From: Miscanthus floridulus
Taxonomy: Eukaryota; Streptophyta; Magnoliopsida; Poales; Poaceae
Length of the DNA: 64,000 nt
Direction of reading: 5' to 3'
NCBI RefSeq assembly: GCF_019320115.1
Contig: NC_089581.1
Coordinates: 8,185,707 to 8,249,706 of the forward strand
Position numbers and translations under genes: made by a program. The notes under the pieces were generated by a model. It saw nothing but the letters and a program-made list of their open reading frames with translations. It did no database searches and was not told the origin of the DNA. This document shows positions 54,254 to 64,000 of this stretch, piece by piece (the stretch's first letter is position 1; each line of letters starts with the position of its first letter).

Positions 54254-55900
54254 GTCAAGCGCTTCCTGAGCCTCGGCTGTTCACTCAAAGCGGTCAGATT
54301 TCTTTAGGAGTCGATAAAGGGGGAGTCCTCGTTCGCCGAGGCGTGAAATGAATCGGCTAAGAGCGGCAAGGCACCCTGTGATCCGTTGAACTCCCTTTAT
54401 GTTTTGAATCGGGCCCATCCTTGTGATGGCTGATATTTTCTCTGGGTTGGCTTCAATGCCATGTTCGAAGACGATAAAGCCGAGCAGCATGCCCCTCGGG
54501 ACCTCGAAAACACATTTTTCGGGATTGAGTTTGATGTCATTTGCCCAGAGTTTCACAAGGGTTTGCTCAAGGTCGGCAACAAGGTGGTCTGCTTGTTTGG
54601 ATTTGACTACGATGTCGTCGACATAGGCCTCAACGGTTCACCTGATGAGGTCTCCGAAGCAACTAAGCATACAGCGCTGGTATATTGCCCTAGCATTCTT
54701 CAGACCAAAAGGCATCAAAATGTAGCAAAACGATCCAAAGGGGGTGATAAAAGATGTCATGAGCTGGTCGGACTCTTTCATTGTGATTTGGTGGTAACCG
54801 GAATATGTGTCAAGGAAGCAGAGGGTTTCGCACCCTGAGGTGGAATCGACTGTTTGGTCTATTCGTGGCAAAGGAAATGGATCCTTTGGACATGCTTTGT
54901 TGAGGCCGGTATAATCGATACACATTCTCCATTTCCCGCTCTTTTTTCGCACAAGAACGGGATTCGCTAACCACTCTAGGTGGTATACTTCCTTAATGAA
55001 TCCTGCGGCCAGCAGTTTGGCTATCTCCTCGCCGATGGCCCTACGTTTCTCTTCGTCAAAGCGGCGTAGGCATTGCTTTACCGGCTTGGAGCCTGGGAGG
55101 ATCTGGAGAGTATGCTCGGCGACCTCCCTCGGGATGCCTAGCATATCCAAGGGTTTCCACGCAATGATGTCTTTGTTGTCGTGGAGGAAGTCAACGAGCG
55201 CGCTTTCCTATTCGGAGGAGAGCGCGGTCCTGATATGGACTTTTTTGCCCTCAGAGCTGCTGGGGTCCAAGAGGACCTCTCTGGAGCCTTCTGCCGATTC
55301 AAACGACCCGGTTGATTTCTTCGCGTCGGGTGCCTCTTCAACGACCTCTTCCCTGAGGGTGGCGAGCTCTTCGGAGGCGATGACTGCGGATGCGTGTTTG
55401 CAGCATTCAACTTCGCACTCGTAAGCGCGCTGGAAGGAGGTGCCGATGGTGATGACCCCGCGGGGGCCCGGCATCTTCAGCTTCAGGTACGTATAATTGG
55501 GAACGGCCATGAAGTTTGCGTAGCATGGTCGTCCCAAGATGGTGTGGAAAGTCCCCGAGAACCCTACTACATTGAAGGTGAGGGTCTCAGTCCAGTAATT
55601 GAACCGATCCCCAAAAGTGATGGGTAGGTCGATCTACCCCAGTGGCACAGCTTGCCTACCAGGCATGACACCATGGAAAGGTGCTCGGCTGGGACAAAGG
55701 TTCATTCGGTTGACGCCCATCTCATCGAGCGTCTTGGCATACATGATGTTGAGGCCGCTGCCTCTGTCCATCAGTACTTTTGTGAGCCGCTTAGGTCCGA
55801 TGATCGGATCGACGACAAGCGGGTACCTTCCCGGGTGTGGGACGGCATCCAGATGGTCGGTCCGGTCGAAGGTTATGATGGATTCCAACCACTAGAGGAA
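54254..55900 (-). pseudogene. Protease and reverse transcriptase of the host gypsy element (broken)
   Basis: Protease region 55888-55634 (RGSGLNIMYAKTLDEMGVN). RT N-terminal part 55150-54638 (IAKLLAAGFIKEV, KSGKWRMCIDYTGLNKACPK, LDTYSGYHQITMKESDQLM) and C-terminal part 54556-54281 (NPEKCVFEVPRGMLLGFIV). The YVDD motif falls near 54626-54615. A stop after GDLIR (54638) and the loss of frame up to 54556 break it. Confidence 0.85.
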
Positions 55901-58063
55901 GGTTGGTGTGGCCGGTCCAGCTGTATAGACTTCGCGGCGCGCGAGCTTCTGGCGGCGCTTGGAGTCGTAGACCGTCGATCCTCCGAAGATCATGAGGGCA
56001 CCGGTCGGTGTTGGGAAGGCGTCGTCCTTTTCCTCTGCGTCGTCTGTGGTGGGAACAGGTTCCTTCCCCTGCTCCCCTTTGTTGAGGCCCCTGGCCAAGT
56101 ATTTGCGCATGAGGCCACAATCATTGTATAGATGCTTGGCCAGGAAGGCATGGTTTGGGCATGGCCCCTCGAGCATTTTCTCAAAGTGGTTCAGAGTGCC
56201 CTCCACGGGCTTCTGGCCACCTTTGCGGTCGGCAGTGGCCACGAGCGAGTTGTCGCGCTGTTGCTTCTTATTTTTCCTTTTGACAGGACGGTTCGAGGCA
56301 CCTTCGCCGGCGTCCTCTTCCCGCCTCATCTTTCTGTCGGAGCGATCAAAGATAGCTCTGACCACCTCCTCTCCGGAGGCGTGACTAGTGGCGATGTCCA
56401 GGAGTTCCTTAGTAGTCTGCGGGCCCCTGCATCCTAACTTGTGGACCAGGGATTCGCAGGTTGTTCCGGACAGAAAAGCTCCTATCACGTCGGCGTTAGC
56501 GACGTTAGGGAGCTCGTTGCACTACCAAGAGAAGCACCGAATGTACCCGCGAAGGGTTTCATCAGCCTTCTGGCGGCAGTTCTTGAGGTCCTATGGGTTT
56601 CCAAGGCATTTGTACGTGCCCTAGAAGTTGCCCACGAAGATCTCCGTCAGATCCGCCCAACTCTGAATAGCATTGGACGGTAGGTGCTCCAGCCATGCTC
56701 GCGCCGAATCGGCCAAGAACAGCGGGAGATTGCGAATAATGAAATTGTCATCATTCGCACCACCGGCCTGATATGCAAGCCGATAGTCTTCGAGCCAAAG
56801 CCCGGGATTTGTTTCGCCATAATATTTAGGGATGTTGGTAGGCGGTCGATACCTTAGGGGGGACGCGGCGTTGAGGATGTGCCGACCGAAGGCCTGAGGA
56901 CCTAGTAGGCCGGGGCTCGGGCTTCGATCTTCGTTGCTGTCGTAGCGTCCGCCTTGTCGGGGATGGTAGCCATGGTGTGCTGCTTCTCCATCGTCGCCAT
57001 GGGCGCGTTTTCGAGCATCGATGATGTTGCGTACGTCGCGGCCATGGCTGAGGCGTTGATGTACTGGGACAGCGAAGGGCTGCCTACCGGCTAGTGGTGT
57101 TTGGTGAACGGATGCATCCCTGGTGGGACGTACTAAGGGCGAGCGCTGGCTGGTGTCGGGTTCACGTCATCGAGACAATGAACTTTCTGCCTGCTGCGCC
57201 GCTGCACGCACAAGCAACGTGCGAATCTCCCTGTGGGCCCGGCGATCTTCGACTGTCGTGGCCTCCGAAAGGCCATGCAGCAAGGTGGTTGCTGCGGTGA
57301 TGTTCTAGCTGGCTTGGGCAAAGTGAGGAAGGGTCCCATCGTCGGTGAGGATCCTCTGGTGTATGGTGTGGGCTGTGGCGCGAGCGCGCCCCCCGTCTTT
57401 GCGGCGTTCAATCTCGCGATTGATGTCCGCGTACTCCCGGACAAGCCCTTGCTTGGCCTCATCGATCTCTTGCTGATGGGCCCTCAGCTGCTCCATCCTT
57501 AGGCAAGATGGGGCCGTCGTCTCTTCCCCGGATCTGCTATTAGGGTTGTTCATAGGGGTGACCTCTTCCCTAAAGACACTTTCGACGTGACCCTTGGGGG
57601 TCTGCGTTATGAAGCATTCCCAGGAAGGGTGGTGGCTTCCCCTACTGGAATCCAAGCTAGAGAATGATCCTGGCTCCTCGTTGAGGAGCTCGTAGAGGGT
57701 CTTCGTATCATGCTCAATCGCCCCCACGAACTCGATGTCCATGGGTGACTAAACCATACGTAGCGCCTGAAGGTGGTCAGCGGTCGCCGCAGCGTTGCGG
57801 AGACCGAACAAAAACGCCGTCGGGGCGCTCCGTACAGACCCTCCTGGACATAGGGTGGCGTTGTGAGAGGCCTCCCTTGATGACTGGGGTCCAAGGGAGT
57901 TGCCCGGCGGGCCCTCAAGCCTAAGACAGCCGAGGTTGATGGAAGGGAGAGATGGGGCGGCTGAGCGAGTCAACGCCACCTCTCCTCCTAGTGTGACGAT
58001 GAAATCTAGGTTGTCGAAACGCACGTGTGCGCTCGGGGCCCAGGTGATTGCGTGGGTGGCCAT
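55901..58063 (-). pseudogene. gag of the host gypsy element (broken)
   Basis: Start ATG at 58063 (MATHAITWAP), open to about 57750. The gag core is readable at about 56860-56480 with TAG stops in it. The segment 56488-55892 encodes CESLVHKLGCRGPQTTKELL, the basic RPVKRKNKKQQR and CPNHAFLAKHLYNDCGLM. It parallels 39098-40980 of the second element. Confidence 0.8.
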
Positions 58064-58091
58064 CCGAGGCCTGATTTGGAACGTGCAAGCA

Positions 58092-58111
58092 CCCCTACCT
58101 GACGCGCCAAC
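58092..58111 (-). other. Putative primer binding site of the host element
   Basis: GTTGGCGCGTCAGGTAGGGG on the minus strand, directly after the 5' LTR. The tRNA is not identified. Confidence 0.5.
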
Positions 58112-59665
58112 TATCGGTGTTTCGTACGAGTATCGGTAAGTAAATTTATAGTAATGCGCGTTAGGCTCGGATGGTGTGCTAAAGGACACAAGATTTATAC
58201 TGGTTCGGGCCGAATGTCCCTACATCCAGTTTGTTGCTGCTCGTGTTATTGGCACCGGGAATGGTCTGTAGTAAGGGGTACAAACGATCGAGAGAGGGAC
58301 TGATCCCAAGTCTCTAATGGAAGGGTTGAAAGGAGGTCAAGAGCTTCGTAGCAACTTGATTGTGTGTATGTGTGTCTTCCTGTTCGGTTCAAAGTCCGTC
58401 CCCCTGATGGAGGAAGCGCATCCCCTTTTATAGAGGAAGGGGGTGGCTTTTACAAGGGCGAGGGTTTAGGATGTATACTCTACTTAGTCTTGTGGCTCAC
58501 GTCTACCTAGCTTCGTTCTTCATTCTGATGAGTACGAAGGAAGATAAGCGCCTACAATACTATTGATGTCTCTGTAGAATGTCAGGTTGATTACAGAATG
58601 CTGCCCTACGCAGGGTGTGGGCTGTAGTACAGTGGTTTTGACTTATTGGCCTCTCCCAGCCTTGCTCCGCATGCCTTCTGGTTCCTGTGAGTCTTCGTCG
58701 GAGGGACGAGGGGTCGGGGTCCGGAGCGACGCCGTGGTCAAGGCCTTCTGACTTGGCGGACCTGAGGGGTCGGGAAGCGGGTGCCGCTCCCTCGGGTCCA
58801 TAGCGTGGTGACGGAATGTCCATCGTGCATGGAGATATTAAGTCCTTTTCTGGAGCGTAGCGGTTGTCGTATATCTTCGTCGGGTTTCGTGTCCCGGGGC
58901 TGAAGGCGGCGCCTACAACCCTAAAGGGCGAGGAGCACGCACCTGCACAACCTTTCGGGTTCTGTGGCGCCTAGAAGGGTCTAAAGCACCTGTCCCGTCA
59001 TCCCCTGGCAATACTTTTCCTGCCAGGACACAGGGTATGGTTCTTGGAGCCATGGTTGACCCGAACGTCTTGTCTTGCCCTGTCCCTATCATCTTGAGGG
59101 AACGGGGAGAAGCTGTCAGGTAAGGTGAATCTAGTCCTTAGATATGGAGCTGGGTGAGGCTCGTTCCTTGCCGCCGGGTGAAACGGAGACCAATCCCTAT
59201 CTCTTGGGCGAGACCAACCCTGCCCTTCGGGGTCGGGCAAGTCGGAGTCTATCCCTCGGCCCTCGGGCGAGACTGAGGCCGCCCCAAAGGCGTCGGGCGA
59301 GACGGAGACTAGCCCTCGGCCCTCGGGCGAGACCGAGCCCGCCCCAAAGGCGTCGGGCGAGACGGAGACTAACCCTGAGCCCTCGGGCGAGGCAGAGCTA
59401 TCTCAAAAGGCGTCGGGCGAGGCGGAGACTAGCCCTCGGCCCTCGGGCGAGACCGAGCCCGCCCCAAAGGCGTCGGGCGAGACGGAGACTAACCCTGAGC
59501 CCTCGGGAGAGGCAGAGCTATCTCAAAAGGCGTCGGGCGAGGCGGAACCAAACCCCTGTTATTCGAACAAGGGATGAAACGGTGCTCTTATGCGTCCTGA
59601 AGTTTTTAACGTTCGGTGGTTATTGGTTCTACCTTTTGGGGTATCCCGGTATTAGGTCCCCAACA
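58112..59665 (-). repeat. 5' LTR of the host gypsy element
   Basis: 1554 bp; on the minus strand TGTTGGGGACCTAATACC to CGAAACACCGATA. Contains a TATA-like CTATAAAAGG (58436-58427, minus) and the 60-bp minisatellite (about 59250-59545). It has the empty site (agggt, 59032-59036) of the solo LTR insertion seen in the other LTR. Confidence 0.93.
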
Positions 59666-59670
59666 CTATG

Positions 59671-60876
59671 CTAAGCATATCAAGAGCTCCTTAAAATAAC
59701 TCTCTAATTCATGTTTTTTTGGTAAAAAGGAAAATAAATAGCCCCCAGACGGTTTTGCAACTGAACCACTATATGTGAACCGAGTAGCTAAAAATAAGCA
59801 CTTGATAAATCTTCTTAACTTGCACTCGCATTCTGCACTCTATCCGTTGAAGTGCCCCCTCTACTGTGGTTTTCCCTCCTCCCATTATGTTTTCGTTTTT
59901 CCTCCTTTTGTTCGTTTTTTAGTTTTTGAAAATTATAGAAGAAAGGTAAAATTAGAGTTTCCTATCATTTTTTCACCTAACATAATCATTGAATTACACA
60001 CTATTTTTTTTGTAGGATTTCTCATTTGAGTAAAATACATGAACGGTCTCAGGACATGTCTTCGTGTGTTATTTAGGTCCTTAAATTTGCAATAATGTGT
60101 CATTTAGGTTCAAATATATCTAATATACTTCGTGTCACGATGCCACACCTCATTCTTGATCGAAGAAAAAAACTTAATGGCAAAACAATCATTCGCCTAC
60201 CTCCACCTAAGGAGCGCTAGCTTTTGCCTTGCTGCCACCACTACTAATGACATCGTGGCCTTTGATGTGGACGATTATGAAGACAAGGGTAAGGATGACG
60301 AGTTGATTACAATGATGCGATACCACACTATATTGGAATGCAGAGTGGGGGGGGGGGGGGGGGGGGGGGTACAGAGATACAGCTAGAGGGAGAGAGGATG
60401 AGCATGTAGATGGAGCGCTATAGCCTTAGATTGCAGCTCGTCTGCACATAAATGATACACAATGACAAATTTGAGGACATAAAACTGAAATTTTGAGAGT
60501 CCTGGATTTGATGATACACCAAACAAGTTTTGATAACCTAAAAAAATATTTTAAGAGTTTAGACGCCTAGGTGATACCATGAGACAAGTTTAAAGGCTCT
60601 CTCTCTCTCGAAAAGGTCGAAAAGGTCAAAAGGCCGGAGACCAACGTGATTTGGAGTCATAATCATAACCTAAGCACACGATTCCCTACTTCACCGTGCC
60701 TTAGCCGCGCGGCGCGGGAGCCATATCTAATTTCTTCACCTCATCACGAGCACCCGCCGGCAGCAGGCACGCAACGCACAACACAACAAAGTACAAACCA
60801 ACCACCGAGGCAGCAAGCACACAGAGGGACAGGCAGGGAGGGCAACCGAGAGCGGAGGAAGGGAGAGCGATCAGCG
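59671..60876. other. Intergenic region and thioredoxin promoter/5'UTR
   Basis: AT-rich sequence from 59671, a poly-G run at 60347, a short CT repeat (60597-60610), then GC-richer sequence from about 60640 leading to the ATG at 60877. GGGAGAGCGATCAGCG precedes the start. No clear TATA box is seen. Confidence 0.5.
60347..60369. repeat. Poly-G homopolymer, 23 bp
   Basis: Uninterrupted G run in the intergenic region upstream of the thioredoxin gene. Length may be uncertain in assembly. Confidence 0.9.
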
Positions 60877-63867
60877 ATGGGCTCCTTCCTCTCGACCTTA
60901 CTGACGCCCCCTCCGGCCGCCGACGACCCGAACTGCGCTGTGGTGGCCGCCCACTCCAAGGCCACCTACGACGAGCAGTGGGCGGCCCACAAGAGCAGCG
61001 GCAAGCTGGTCAGCCCCTCTTCCTTTTTCGGCTCTGCCTGCCTTGCCCCCGGGCCTTCCGTGCCCTGGATCTGAGGAACACGAGGGTTTGGTTCTCTTGC
61101 GCTATTTGCTTGGCAGATGGTGATCGACTTCTCGGCGTCCTGGTGCGGGCCCTGCCGCTTCATCGAGCCGGCCTTCAAGGAACTGGCGTCCCGCTTCACC
61201 GACGCCATCTTCGTCAAGATCGACGTCGACGAGCTCGCGGTACGCCACGCCTCCTGCGGCCCTGATGCCATCCTCTTGTCTTCTTTTTCCGTGTGGCTTG
61301 GGAGGGGAATCGGCAGCTATCATGTATTGTGGTTCGGGAATAGACTTCGATTTAGTCTTGGACTCTTGGTACGATCCTGTCGTAAGTAGCAGTCAAACAG
61401 CAGTTTGGAGACTGGAAGAGTGGGGAATTGTATACGATTGGCCTCGATTCTTTAGATGTTCGGCCGTTCGGGAAACCCTCGAGCTCAGTTCTACTAGGAT
61501 GGGAATCATGTAATTGTAGCGAATTTGACAATGAGGGTCCTAACTTAGGAAATGAGCTGACCGTGTACTAGCAGAATTAGACACACGGTGCATATGGTCT
61601 TGTCCTCTCTTGCCTGAAAGAGAAGATATAGGCCATCTGAATCTTTGAGGATGAAATCAACCAAATCACTACTTTTAGACTTTTACAGGCCCCTGAAATG
61701 TTTCATCATGTCCGTAGCACAGATAAATTGCATCTGCGTCCACCTGAATGTGATGGATCTTTTTTATGTGGAAGTGTTGATGCTAATTGTGCTAAAAAAA
61801 TCTATTGGTTTGAATGGAGGTTTCATGGCACTATTTTTAGATGTACCAATTGTATGCATCTGAATTAACAAGTTGCAAGGAGATACAACAAATATTTTAC
61901 TGTTTAATTTATTTACAAATATGAAAAATTCAGTCATAAAGTATCTTGAATAGAAGACAGTATTTTTTTTTTGAAAGCAAGTTTTGTACTTTATTAATTC
62001 TGGGGAGGTTCGTTTACATCATGAACTCCCAAAGTTGTTACAAACTCTGGGAGGGGATCGATCCGGGTCCCAATTCAAACCAACATGAGCAAGATCATGT
62101 GCACCCCTATTACAAGATCGTGGTACATGGACAATGTCAGCCCGACTAAAATTCAGAGACATAAGGAACTTAGCCTCTCTAAACAGGACACCATTAGCAG
62201 AAAAATCATAAGAACAGGATTGGAGAGCCTCTACTAGAATTGATGAATCGGTCTCCAAAAGGATCTGAGATATACCTTTGTCAATTGTTGCATAAAGAGC
62301 TGCAAGGCACGCTTGGGCCTCTGCACTAAGCGCATCATGCACCACATTGATTCTTCCTGCACCAGCCATCACAACAGCCCCCTCTGTGATCTCTCACAAT
62401 AAAGCCCCATGCACCTTTCTTTTCTCTCTGAGAGTAAGCTCACTTTGTTTCTTATTTGCCTTCTCATGTGTATGAAGATTATCAAAAGATTTCATAGCCT
62501 GTACCTTATACACTATCTCCTCAGTGAACATAATTTTGTCCCCAGCATTTGCCTTGTTTCGTGCATCCCACCAAACCCAAAGAAAATCAATCACTAATAA
62601 TTTTTTATCCTCCTCTAGAGAGAATTTTGATGGCAACCTGTTTTGCAGAGTTAAGGTCAATCAGAATCAGACGAAGCTGCTCCAAATTCAAAGCTCTCCA
62701 ACATTTCTTGACAAATTTACATTTCAGAAAACAATGCCCACCATCTTCATTTAGCCGCCAACATACAGGGCATCGTGTATCAATGCCCATGCCTTGGTGA
62801 AGAATATTCATGCGTAGAGGAAGACTGTTATGAGATAGTCTCCAGAAAAAAAAGTTTCACCTTCGGTTGGCATTGAAGCTCACAAATTTTCTTCCAATTA
62901 AAGTTACAAGTGTGGTCTGAGATAGCACTAGCTTCCCCCACCTGCCTCCTTTGTGAGAGATCATTATTGTCTTTCAAAACGTGATATGCAGACTTGACTG
63001 AGAATTCTCCTTTTGAATCAAAATGCCAGGCCAAAGAATCCTCCATTCCACTTTTCAACGGAATAGATAGAATATATTTTGCATCTTCTTCCCAGAAAAC
63101 GTCATTTACCAAGCTTCTATCCCAATCACCAGACATCGGATCAATAAGATCAGAGACCTTGTTTAAAATTGTTTGCCCCCTAGGTGTACAGGGTCTTCTA
63201 GTAACACCATGTGGGATCCAGGGATCTGTCCATACATTAATCTGAGTGCCATCTCCAACCCTCCATATCAGCCCATCTTTTAGTGCTTGCACCCCCCGAA
63301 CAATACTTCTCCATGAATATGAAATTCCAGGCTTCTCTACTACTGACAGAAGGTCGCCATCAGGAAAATATTTAGCTCTCAGAACCTGAGCGCATAGAGA
63401 GTCTGGATTTAGAAGAAGGCGCCAACCCTGTCTTGCGAGCATCGCTAAATTAAAAAGATGTAGATCTCTATATCCCAAGCCAACCCTGCCAAAAAGGAAG
63501 AAGGCAATATTTGGAATCTTCTTTTGTATATGTTCTGTCTAGTGATTATGCTTTGTGAACATATTTAGAAACACACTCTTCTCCTCACCCAGGAGCAGAA
63601 AAACAATTGATTCATACAGATGTAGACAGCCTTAAAATTTCCTGTACAAGGCTCCGACACGTGACGCAATTTACATATTCAGCACTGGATCTTTCTAACT
63701 TGTCAAACCTTTGAATTTTGCAGGAGGTCGCAAGGACATGGAAGGTAGAGGCGATGCCAACGTTCGTACTAGTCAAGGATGGGAAGGAGGTAAGCCGTGT
63801 GATTGGGGCCAAGAAGGACGAGCTTGAGAGAAAGATCCGGATGTTCACGTCATCTTCTTCATCCTAA
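60877..63867 (+). CDS. h-type thioredoxin with N-terminal extension
   Basis: Disulfide reductase that reduces target proteins with electrons from NADPH-thioredoxin reductase or glutathione; h-type members act in cytosol, membranes or mitochondria. Three exons with GT-AG borders: 60877-61008, 61117-61239, 63724-63867, giving 132 residues. The active site WCGPC is at 53-57 ([10 protein letters not shown]), the buried acid at D48 (VIDFS) and the cis-proline at P97 (AMPTF). The extension [20 protein letters not shown] starts with Gly2 in a myristoylation-like context and has Cys20, as in membrane-associated subgroup II h-thioredoxins. The intron positions, before VIDF and after DVDEL, fit the family. 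Intron 2 (2484 bp) holds an antisense LINE remnant. The C-terminus ends in a Ser tract (TSSSSS). No lesion is seen, so the gene should be functional. Confidence 0.96.
61963..63540 (-). mobile_element. 5'-truncated L1-type LINE in thioredoxin intron 2 (antisense)
   Basis: Minus strand, ending in AATAAA-like sequence and a 10-A tail (61972-61963). Encodes the end of a non-LTR reverse transcriptase ([40 protein letters not shown]), then a zf-RVT zinc-binding domain ([31 protein letters not shown]), then an RNase H-like domain ([46 protein letters not shown]). A frame change lies in an A-run near 62845 and a stop near 62396, so it is dead. The 5' end is near 63540; target duplications were not clearly found. 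Confidence 0.85.
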
Positions 63868-64000
63868 CTTAGCAGTGCATAAATCCCATCTTGTTACTGG
63901 TTTCTGGTTTCTCGACTCCAGCGGTTCGCCTGTGACGGGGGTGCTGAAATTTTTCCCTTCTCTGAATGCAAAAAAAACTATGTGAAAATGATGGTAGACG

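Larger units (their letters stand above)
29523..59665 (-). mobile_element. Host Ty3/gypsy (Tat-type) retrotransposon with nested insertions
   Basis: Both outer LTRs (29523-33494 and 58112-59665) are in the same orientation, end TGTTGG...CCAACA at the outer edges, and are flanked by a perfect 5-bp duplication ctatg (29518-29522, 59666-59670), so they bound one insertion. On the minus strand the order is 5' LTR, PBS region, gag, protease, RT, two RNase H domains, integrase, spacer, an antisense additional ORF, 3' LTR. Dual RNase H and an antisense extra ORF fit the Tat lineage. A 2.4-kb solo LTR sits in the 3' LTR and a second family member (37468-50877) sits in the additional ORF. All frames are broken by stops and shifts. 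Confidence 0.9.

Overview
This is a nuclear genomic window from a grass, most likely a panicoid of the Andropogoneae (sorghum, sugarcane or Miscanthus type). The evidence is long GT-AG introns, GC-rich first exons next to AT-rich introns, grass MITE families (Stowaway, GGGCTTGTTTAGTT-type), a Cassandra TRIM and large nested Ty3/gypsy elements. The genus is inference; the gene families and element classes are read directly.

Three host genes are present. (1) Positions 211-6754, minus strand: the first 15 coding exons (543 residues) of VPS35, the retromer core subunit; the gene runs off the left edge. (2) 14644-22720, plus strand: a complete seven-exon gene (839 residues) for a protein with an N-terminal MCRS1-like domain and a C-terminal FHA domain, the family of Arabidopsis EMB1967. 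(3) 60877-63867, plus strand: a complete three-exon h-type thioredoxin (132 residues, WCGPC active site). All three carry mobile elements in their introns: a complete Cassandra TRIM with 5S-rRNA-like LTRs in VPS35, a Pack-MULE nested in a hAT element in the FHA gene, and an antisense LINE remnant in the thioredoxin gene.

Between genes 1 and 2 (6755-14643) lie MITEs, a MULE-like element, diverged duplications and Helitron-like ends. From 22721 to 29517 there is no gene I can support, only microsatellites, a G-rich tract and one Helitron-like end. From 29523 to 59665 there is one 30-kb retrotransposon complex flanked by a perfect 5-bp duplication (ctatg). The host element is a minus-strand Ty3/gypsy element of Tat type (dual RNase H, no chromodomain, spliced antisense additional ORF). 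Its 3' LTR (29523-33494) is split by a foreign 2.4-kb solo LTR; its 5' LTR is at 58112-59665. A second member of the same family is inserted in the opposite orientation (37468-50877), breaking the additional ORF. It is truncated at its right side at a microhomology junction, and its RNase H-integrase segment is duplicated in tandem. The result is a long inverted repeat of roughly 9-10 kb arms. All retroelement frames carry stops and frameshifts.

Nothing here is a clearly new enzyme system. The most unusual content is structural: the Pack-MULE-in-hAT nest with a captured papain-type protease 5' end including its TATA box; the spliced antisense ORF with its own TATA box; and an in-frame 504-bp RNase H/integrase deletion shared by two oppositely oriented copies while a neighbouring tandem copy is undeleted.
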